From an uncultured Pelosinus sp. (GTDB lineage Bacteria > Bacillota > Negativicutes > UMGS1260), in contig URQW01000087.1 in the NCBI GenBank assembly GCA_900550105.1, positions 1-10,807 on the forward strand: a stretch of DNA of 10,807 nucleotides, in the 5' to 3' direction. The position numbers were made by a program, and so were the translations under genes. Under the pieces are notes generated by a model. That model did no database searches. It was given only the letters and a program-made list of their open reading frames with translations, and was not told where the DNA came from. Shown here piece after piece: positions 6,887-10,807 of the stretch; the stretch's first letter is position 1, and each line of letters opens with the position of its first letter.

Positions 6887-7219
6887 TTATTTAAATAGTC
6901 CGTTTCTTTCTACCTTGCAAATTCTTGTAGCAAAATTTTTATACCACACTTCACTTCCCTTTTTTTGCGCTACTAAATGCTTCTGATCATTTTTCCACTG
7001 TTCAATAGCTTCTAGTGAATCCCAATAAGAGACAGTAATACCAACACCACTGGCATCTCTTACACTTTCAATTCCAAGGAATCCAGGCTGTCCTTCTACT
7101 GCCTTGATTAATTCATCACCGATCCGATTATAGGAATCTAAATCTTGATCGCTCATAACAGAGGTAAAAATTACTGCATAATACGGTGCTTCCGGTGTTT
7201 TGGCAATTCTACTACTCAC
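6887..7219 (-). CDS. Antibiotic-biosynthesis-monooxygenase (ABM) domain protein, YqjZ-like
   Basis: A 110-aa dimeric alpha-beta barrel (ferredoxin-like) protein of the ABM family. I chose the GTG at 7219 because GGAGG (7227-7231) lies seven bases upstream; a longer frame opens at 7252 but would read through this site. Conserved features are PEAPYYAVIFTS (strand 1), a helix ending GQPGFLGIES, GVGITVSYWDSLEAI followed by QWKNDQKH (a typical ABM signature with the conserved Trp and His), and a terminal RICKVER. From memory it resembles Bacillus YqjZ closely. Family members include quinol and heme-degrading oxygenases, but most YqjZ-type proteins are uncharacterised and may be stress-related. It is the first gene of the operon with the isochorismatase-like hydrolase. 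The spacer 7220-7315 must hold its promoter, though no confident -35/-10 pair is visible. Confidence 0.88.
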   Translation of the reverse strand: MSSRIAKTPEAPYYAVIFTSVMSDQDLDSYNRIGDELIKAVEGQPGFLGIESVRDASGVGITVSYWDSLEAIEQWKNDQKHLVAQKKGSEVWYKNFATRICKVERNGLFK

Positions 7220-7315
7220 AAAAAAACCTCCTTGAAATGTATCTCCACTCATTTATTTCTATTTTATAAAGCAATACCCTTCTTCGAATCGAACATACGT
7301 ACTTATTCGTAATAA

Positions 7316-7351
7316 AAAAACTCTAACCGTTACTATCTGGTTAGAGTTTTT
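7316..7351 (-). terminator. Bidirectional terminator overlapping the ylmC/ymxH stop codon
   Basis: A 13-bp perfect stem, 7316-7328 with 7339-7351 (core CTCTAACC / GGTTAGAG), has a 10-base loop. The minus strand reads seven T after it; the plus strand has five. The TAA stop of the PRC-barrel gene (7341-7343) lies inside the right arm, so translation ends within the terminator. It closes the sporulation block. Confidence 0.9.
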
Positions 7352-7616
7352 CATTGCTATTCAATTTCTTATAATCGGAACCAGCTGTCATTTCTACTAG
7401 AATTACATCAAGGCCAATTTTATGAATCTTATGCCAAGGAATCACCATATCGTCGCCACGGCTGAATATACCAAAGAGACCGCCAGCGCCTGGCACGATA
7501 AGGGCCGTTAGTTCCCCCTTATCCACATCAATTTCAATATCGCTGATCGTCCCCAACCGTCTGCCATCCGATATATTAATTACATCTTTAACTTTTAGAT
7601 CCGAACTCTTGATCAC
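7341..7616 (-). CDS. ylmC: YlmC/YmxH family PRC-barrel sporulation protein
   Basis: A 91-aa single PRC-barrel protein of the YlmC/YmxH sporulation family, a small cytoplasmic beta-barrel of unknown biochemical role. The start is the GTG at 7616, with GGAGGGGG five bases upstream; the frame also extends to 7643 but has no ribosome site there. The conserved pattern is complete: SSDLKVKDVINISDGRRLG, then ISDIEIDVDKGELTALIVPG, GGLFGIFSRGDD, and MVIPWHKIHKIGLDVILVEM. In B. subtilis ylmC lies downstream of sigG, as here, which supports the symbol, although ymxH is an equally valid family name. It follows spoIIR by 102 bases, a gap that may contain its own promoter. Its stop codon lies in the terminator stem. 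Confidence 0.88.
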   Translation of the reverse strand: MIKSSDLKVKDVINISDGRRLGTISDIEIDVDKGELTALIVPGAGGLFGIFSRGDDMVIPWHKIHKIGLDVILVEMTAGSDYKKLNSNEKL

Positions 7617-7645
7617 GATTTCCCCCTCCACTTCACTTTTCACTA

Positions 7646-7678
7646 CAGTATATGAAGGACAAGGTAGGAACGTGACAA
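7646..7678 (-). promoter_or_regulatory. Possible promoter ahead of ylmC/ymxH
   Basis: On the minus strand CATATACTG (7646-7654) resembles the -10 of mother-cell sporulation sigmas: sigma-E-like CATATACT, or sigma-K-like CATA-NNN-TG with an AC 17 bases upstream. TTGTCA at 7673-7678 looks like a sigma-A -35, but its spacing to TATACT is 20 bases, which is too long. It sits about 30 bases before the GTG start. The assignment to any sigma factor is weak. Confidence 0.3.
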
Positions 7679-7718
7679 AAATTTAATTTTGTAAACAACG
7701 AGCTAATTTAACGATCTG

Positions 7719-8312
7719 TTAATGTCCTGTCAATAACTCAGCAAAGCGGCTTTTAAAGTAAATGACTGGTTGCTCCTGGCCGGTTTGCTGCGTCGAAACC
7801 TCTGGAGTCTGCGGCGACGGCGGTGTTGCTAAGCCATCAATTAAACAGAGCGGCGGGAAAAGTACACACCACCAGTTTTGACCTTGGCCGCTGCCTAGTA
7901 AAATTCGCACAGCATCGTAATCGCCTGCCGGAAACAGCAACGTTCCATAGGTACGAGCCGGGAAGGCAAAGTTGCCTTGCTGCAAGGAAGCGCTATAATC
8001 CACCGACTCCTCTTGCAAAACCTGATTGGCTACAGCTAGTATCTCTGGCTCATTTTGGGCTATAATCCGTTCAGCGTCGGCCTTTGTTACGGCAGTCGCT
8101 AACTTTTCCGTTAAGTAAGTTACCACGGCATTACGCACCTTATATTTGATCGCCTGATCTTCCTGTGAATTACTATTAGCCAAAATATGCAGGCGAACCA
8201 CTTTATCAGCGAAGACGGATGCTGTCGTTTCCTTGGACTGCGCTTGTAAAAAAAAGATCCAGCCGCCAAGAATAAAGACGATTAGGCAGCCTAATAATAG
8301 TCGTTTTAGCAA
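7719..8312 (-). CDS. spoIIR: Stage II sporulation protein R (SpoIIR), forespore signal for pro-sigma-E processing
   Basis: A 197-aa secreted signalling protein. The TTG at 8312 follows a GGGAGAGAG site by about five bases. Residues 1-25 form a signal peptide or membrane anchor (MLKRLLLGCLIVFILGG). The family core follows: VVRLHILANSNSQEDQAIK, KYKVRNAVV, then FPARTYGTLLFPAGDYDAV and RILLGSGQGQNWWCVLFPPL. A Pro/Thr/Gln-rich linker follows (PPSPQTPEVSTQQ), and the tail YFKSRFAELL is typical. Made in the forespore and exported into the intermembrane space, SpoIIR activates the mother-cell protease SpoIIGA to cut pro-sigma-E. It starts 24 bases after the sigG stop with no terminator between, so it is probably co-transcribed with sigG from the sigma-F/G promoter at 9156-9186. 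In B. subtilis the gene is at a separate locus under sigma-F. Confidence 0.95.
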   Translation of the reverse strand: MLKRLLLGCLIVFILGGWIFFLQAQSKETTASVFADKVVRLHILANSNSQEDQAIKYKVRNAVVTYLTEKLATAVTKADAERIIAQNEPEILAVANQVLQEESVDYSASLQQGNFAFPARTYGTLLFPAGDYDAVRILLGSGQGQNWWCVLFPPLCLIDGLATPPSPQTPEVSTQQTGQEQPVIYFKSRFAELLTGH

Positions 8313-8336
8313 ATTTTCTCTCTCCCTTTTTCCGCT

Positions 8337-9107
8337 TTAAACATGCTTACGCATATGAGTTAACGCTGCTTTTTCCAGACGTGATACTTGCGCCTGTGAA
8401 ATACCGATTTCATCAGCGACCTCCATTTGGGTTTTCCCTTCAAAAAAACGCAAAGTCAGTATGTGTTTTTCCCGATCATTTAATTTTCGCAACGCTTCTT
8501 TGATCGCCACACTTTCTAGCCAACTCATATCAATATGCTTGTCATCACTAATTTGGTCCATAACATAAATCGGATCGCCGCCGTCATGATAAATCGGTTC
8601 AAACAGAGAAATAGGCTCTTGAATCGCATCAAGGGCAAAGATAATTTCTTCGCGAGGCACCTGTAACTCTGCCGCAATTTCATGAATGGACGGTTCTCTG
8701 GCAAACTTGGCCACAAGCGAGTCTCTTACTTGCAATGCCTTGTACGCAACATCACGCATAGAGCGACTGACTCGAATTGGATTATTATCGCGCAAATAGC
8801 GGCGAATTTCACCAATGATCATCGGAACTGCATAAGTCGAAAACTTTACATTTTGACTAAGATCAAAATTATCAATTGCTTTAATCAAGCCGATACAGCC
8901 AACTTGAAATAAATCGTCGACATATTCACCGCGATTATTAAAACGCTGAATCACACTCAAGACCAGCCGTAAATTGCCATGGATCAATTCTTCTCGCAAA
9001 GGAAGCTCACCAGATTGAAGGCGTTCAAACATATTTCGCATTTTACTTGCTGAAATCACCGGGAGCTTCGCTGTATTCACACCGCAAATTTCCACTTTAT
9101 TAATCAA
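8337..9107 (-). CDS. sigG: RNA polymerase sporulation sigma factor sigma-G
   Basis: Late forespore sigma factor, 256 aa (B. subtilis 260). I prefer the TTG at 9107 (MINKVEICGVNT), with AGGTGG eight bases upstream. An ATG at 9140 in frame lacks a ribosome site and adds residues foreign to the family. Region 2 is almost invariant: NLRLVLSVIQRFNNRGEYVD, DLFQVGCIGLIKAIDNFDLS, KFSTYAVPMIIGEIRRYLRD and NNPIRVSRSMRDVAYKALQV. Region 3 includes SLFEPIYHDGGDPIYVMDQI. The region-4.2 helix-turn-helix is GKTQMEVADEIGISQAQVSR near the C-terminus. Residue 43 is His where B. subtilis sigma-G has Asn45. Two terminators separate it from the amidase upstream, and a sigma-F/G-type promoter directly precedes it, so it can be expressed apart from sigE. 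spoIIR follows 24 bases downstream. Confidence 0.96.
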   Translation of the reverse strand: MINKVEICGVNTAKLPVISASKMRNMFERLQSGELPLREELIHGNLRLVLSVIQRFNNRGEYVDDLFQVGCIGLIKAIDNFDLSQNVKFSTYAVPMIIGEIRRYLRDNNPIRVSRSMRDVAYKALQVRDSLVAKFAREPSIHEIAAELQVPREEIIFALDAIQEPISLFEPIYHDGGDPIYVMDQISDDKHIDMSWLESVAIKEALRKLNDREKHILTLRFFEGKTQMEVADEIGISQAQVSRLEKAALTHMRKHV

Positions 9108-9155
9108 GCTTACCACCACCTTTTTTTTCCATTTATTCAATATGTTTACTCTTAT

Positions 9156-9186
9156 CAGTATGAACGAACTGCCGTTTTTTTATACA
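9156..9186 (-). promoter_or_regulatory. Sigma-F/sigma-G type promoter of sigG
   Basis: On the minus strand TGTATA (9181-9186) and CATACTG (9156-9162) are separated by 18 bases. They match the forespore consensus -35 TGNATA and -10 CATACTA at all but one position. The -10 ends about 48 bases before the TTG start of sigG. The -35 starts inside the T-tract of the preceding terminator. This would give forespore expression and sigma-G self-activation. Confidence 0.72.
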
Positions 9187-9227
9187 AAAAAAGAGAGTCT
9201 TACATCCACAGTGGACATAAAACTCTC
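9186..9227 (-). terminator. Terminator just upstream of the sigG promoter (proximal)
   Basis: GAGAGT (9193-9198) pairs with ACTCTC (9222-9227), and inner TCCAC/GTGGA (9205-9209, 9211-9215) shares the same centre at 9210. On the minus strand seven T residues follow (9186-9192). It stops read-through from the sigE-amidase transcript right before the sigG promoter. Confidence 0.82.
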
Positions 9228-9238
9228 GCTAAAATAGC

Positions 9239-9284
9239 AAAAAGTCATTTCTAGTCGCTTATACGTCGGCCAGAAATGACTTTT
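9239..9284 (-). terminator. Terminator after the amidase gene (distal), partly bidirectional
   Basis: A 13-bp stem, 9240-9252 with 9272-9284 (AGAAATGACTTTT and its complement), continues in the minus direction as TTTTTGC. A tiny GCTA/TAGC hairpin (9228-9238) lies between it and the next terminator. It is about 62 bases past the amidase stop and forms a tandem with the hairpin at 9193-9227. Confidence 0.75.
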
Positions 9285-9345
9285 CGAATACAATGCTAAA
9301 CAGATTCAAGACCTGCCAATTAACTGAGGGAGGCGGGAGCATAGA

Positions 9346-9903
9346 TCACTTTTTTGAAAATACAAAGTAATCGCTAATCGCTCTGGCAATCGCCCGAGAA
9401 AACTGATCTTGACCATCGCTGGCACCAAGCAGTTTGGCATCCGCCTCATGAGATAAAAAAGCCAGTTCAATCAGACAGGCAGGCATGGTTGTATAAGCTA
9501 ACACCGAGCGATCATTGTCGCCAGAAATGGCTTTAATGCCCCGATCAGCTACTGGCAGAGAATTGACGATTTGACTCTGGCTGCGCATCGCTAGTTGCGC
9601 CCCTGCCGTCGATCCCTGATAGTACCACGATTCTGTGCCGCAGCTTGAATGATCCTCAGAGCTGTTACAATGAATGGCTACAAACACATCATACTCACCA
9701 TCATTGGCTTCTTTGACGATTGTATCCCCTGATTCATGCTGAAAAACCCTTGTCGCATAGCCTACGGCTTCTAAATAAGCAGCTGTCTGCTTAGCAACTG
9801 CTAAAACAATATCACATTCCCGCAGGTTGAACCTCTCATTTACCGCGCCAGGATCAGGATCGCCTGCTGGCGCATGCCCCGGGTTTAAAAACACACTAGC
9901 CAT
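9346..9903 (-). CDS. N-acetylmuramoyl-L-alanine amidase (Amidase_3), no signal peptide
   Basis: Zinc amidase that cleaves the MurNAc-L-alanine bond of peptidoglycan; 185 aa, a bare catalytic domain. The ATG at 9903 has an AGGGGGG ribosome site six bases upstream. Zinc ligands are His10 (LNPGHAPAGD), Glu29 (FNLRECD) and His78 (VFVAIHCNSS). The catalytic Glu146 is in CLIELAFLSH. The GTESWYYQGS and RGIKAISGDNDRSVL segments fit Amidase_3 enzymes. It has neither a signal peptide nor a membrane anchor nor a cell-wall-binding domain. It thus resembles phage endolysin domains more than exported CwlD (about 237 aa with an N-terminal anchor). It starts 11 bases after the sigE stop, and its ribosome site fills that gap, so it is in the spoIIGA-sigE operon. 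Roles in mother-cell lysis or cortex formation are possible but inferred. Confidence 0.9.
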   Translation of the reverse strand: MASVFLNPGHAPAGDPDPGAVNERFNLRECDIVLAVAKQTAAYLEAVGYATRVFQHESGDTIVKEANDGEYDVFVAIHCNSSEDHSSCGTESWYYQGSTAGAQLAMRSQSQIVNSLPVADRGIKAISGDNDRSVLAYTTMPACLIELAFLSHEADAKLLGASDGQDQFSRAIARAISDYFVFSKK

Positions 9904-9914
9904 GACGGTCCCCC

Positions 9915-10652
9915 CTACTCTAATTGTTTCATGTGCTTTTTCATTTTTTGAATAATCCGTTTCTCCAAGCGAGAAATATAAGATTGTGATATTCCCAGAA
10001 GATCGGCTACTTCCTTCTGAGTTTTTTCTTTGCCGTCATTTAATAAACCAAATCGAAGCTCCATGATTTTCCTCTCGCGCCCAGTAAGCCGATTCATCGC
10101 TGTGTATAACAGGGTTTTATCGACTTCTTCTTCAACGGATTTATAAATGATCTCATTATCTGTTCCTAATACGTCGGAAAGCAATAACTCATTGCCATCC
10201 CAATCAATATTTAAGGGCTCATCAAAGGACACTTCAGAGCGAATCTTCGAATTCCGCCGTAAATACATTAAAATTTCGTTTTCTATGCAACGCGACGCGT
10301 AGGTTGCGAGCTTAATCCGTTTAATCGGGTCAAAGGTATTTACTGCCTTAATTAAACCGATGGTACCAATGCTCACTAAATCTTCAATTCCCACGCCAGT
10401 ATTTTCAAACTTTCTGGCGATATAGACTACAAGCCGTAGATTATGTTCAATAAATACACTTTTAACAGCCCCGTCCCCTTTTTGCAATTTAGCCATTAAA
10501 AACATCTCTTCCGCATTCGATAGCGGCGGTGGCAGCACTTCGGTACTGCCTACATAGTATAGTGAATTGGTTCTTTTAGCACCTAGGGAAAGAAGAATCG
10601 CCGTTATTTTTACTTTTACGTAAAATTTCATCATTGGCCACTTTGTAAACAT
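9915..10652 (-). CDS. sigE: Pro-sigma-E, mother-cell sporulation sigma factor precursor
   Basis: Early mother-cell sigma factor made as an inactive membrane-associated precursor, 245 aa (B. subtilis 239). The ATG at 10652 has GGAGG seven bases upstream. The N-terminal pro-sequence (residues 1-32) holds an amphipathic or hydrophobic helix (MMKFYVKVKITAILLSLG). SpoIIGA cleavage is expected between Tyr32 and Tyr33 in NSLYYVGSTE, by alignment with the B. subtilis Tyr27/Tyr28 site. Region 2 is highly conserved: NLRLVVYIARKFENTG, IGTIGLIKAVNTF and KLATYASRCIENEILMYLRR, followed by SEVSFDEPLNIDWDGNELLL. Region 4.2 reads EKTQKEVADLLGISQSYISR. It lies 19 bases after spoIIGA and just before the amidase gene, in one operon. 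All regions appear intact. Confidence 0.96.
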   Translation of the reverse strand: MFTKWPMMKFYVKVKITAILLSLGAKRTNSLYYVGSTEVLPPPLSNAEEMFLMAKLQKGDGAVKSVFIEHNLRLVVYIARKFENTGVGIEDLVSIGTIGLIKAVNTFDPIKRIKLATYASRCIENEILMYLRRNSKIRSEVSFDEPLNIDWDGNELLLSDVLGTDNEIIYKSVEEEVDKTLLYTAMNRLTGRERKIMELRFGLLNDGKEKTQKEVADLLGISQSYISRLEKRIIQKMKKHMKQLE

Positions 10653-10671
10653 AGGCCCGCCTCCTTCTTCA

Positions 10672-10807
10672 TTACAACTCTGCCATTACGGCAGGGTGAA
10701 GCAACAATTGATAAGAACCGTCAGGAGCCAAAGGGCCGGGAACGAGGGCAAGAACCACTTGATAGGAACTCTGCTGAATCATAATCTTATCAGGACGAAA
10801 CCCCATC
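10672..10807 (-). CDS. spoIIGA: SpoIIGA, pro-sigma-E processing protease, C-terminal end only
   Basis: The window keeps only the last 44 or so codons (MGFRPDKIMIQQSSYQ, VVLALVPGPLAPDGSYQ, LLLHPAVMAEL, stop). The call rests on position, since spoIIGA directly precedes sigE in endospore formers, and on the tail pattern GF.PD..I of the aspartic-protease-like domain. SpoIIGA is a mother-cell septal membrane protease that removes the pro-sequence of sigma-E when signalled by SpoIIR. The catalytic Asp and the membrane half lie outside the window. The stop at 10672-10674 is 19 bases from the sigE start, with the sigE ribosome site between them. Confidence 0.8.
   Translation of the reverse strand, partial: MGFRPDKIMIQQSSYQVVLALVPGPLAPDGSYQLLLHPAVMAEL

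Noticed and set aside
7823..8065. Plus-strand 80-codon frame within spoIIR
   Set aside because: Antisense shadow of a confidently identified gene, with no ribosome site.
1..10807. CRISPR arrays, tRNA or rRNA genes
   Set aside because: No regularly spaced direct repeats and no cloverleaf or rRNA-like sequence were seen on either strand.

Overview
The window comes from an endospore-forming Firmicute. It carries intact sigE, sigG and spoIIR, the 3' end of spoIIGA, and a YlmC/YmxH-type gene. Frequent GTG/TTG starts behind strong GGAGG sites and moderate GC fit a Clostridia/Negativicutes-type genome. A Sporomusa/Pelosinus-like host is my guess, not something the sequence proves.

Left edge (1-1191, + strand): an almost complete SLC13/ArsB-NhaD-type membrane permease whose first codons lie outside the window.

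Middle (about 1200-5880): a scarred, A+T-rich accessory zone. Two decayed N-terminal copies of a DUF362-type gene (1227-1512 and 4625-4791, both minus) bracket it. Between them are a strong orphan terminator, an intact 374-aa gene of unknown function (1920-3044, +), and an IS256-family insertion sequence (3151-4586) whose transposase frame is broken at two poly-A runs. A short hairpin like an IS200/IS605 end sits at the IS/DUF362 junction. Beyond it come a small two-helix membrane protein resembling the superinfection-exclusion SieB family (4903-5442, minus) and the wreck of an IS3-family transposase (5509-5858). A phage-defence role for this zone is plausible but unproven. From 5881 to 6359 there are only terminators and decayed sequence.

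Metabolic pair (6222-7219, minus): a YqjZ-like antibiotic-biosynthesis-monooxygenase (ABM) domain protein and an isochorismatase-like cysteine hydrolase form a two-gene operon with its own terminator.

Sporulation block (7316-10807, minus): the transcription order is spoIIGA (3' end), sigE, a signal-peptide-less Amidase_3 gene, two terminators, a sigma-F/G-type promoter, sigG, spoIIR and ylmC/ymxH, ending in a bidirectional terminator. SpoIIGA is the mother-cell protease that cuts pro-sigma-E. SpoIIR is the forespore signal that activates SpoIIGA. Sigma-G then takes over in the forespore. The locus therefore holds the signal, the protease, the substrate and the next forespore sigma factor together, with an uncharacterised peptidoglycan amidase inserted between the two sigma genes.
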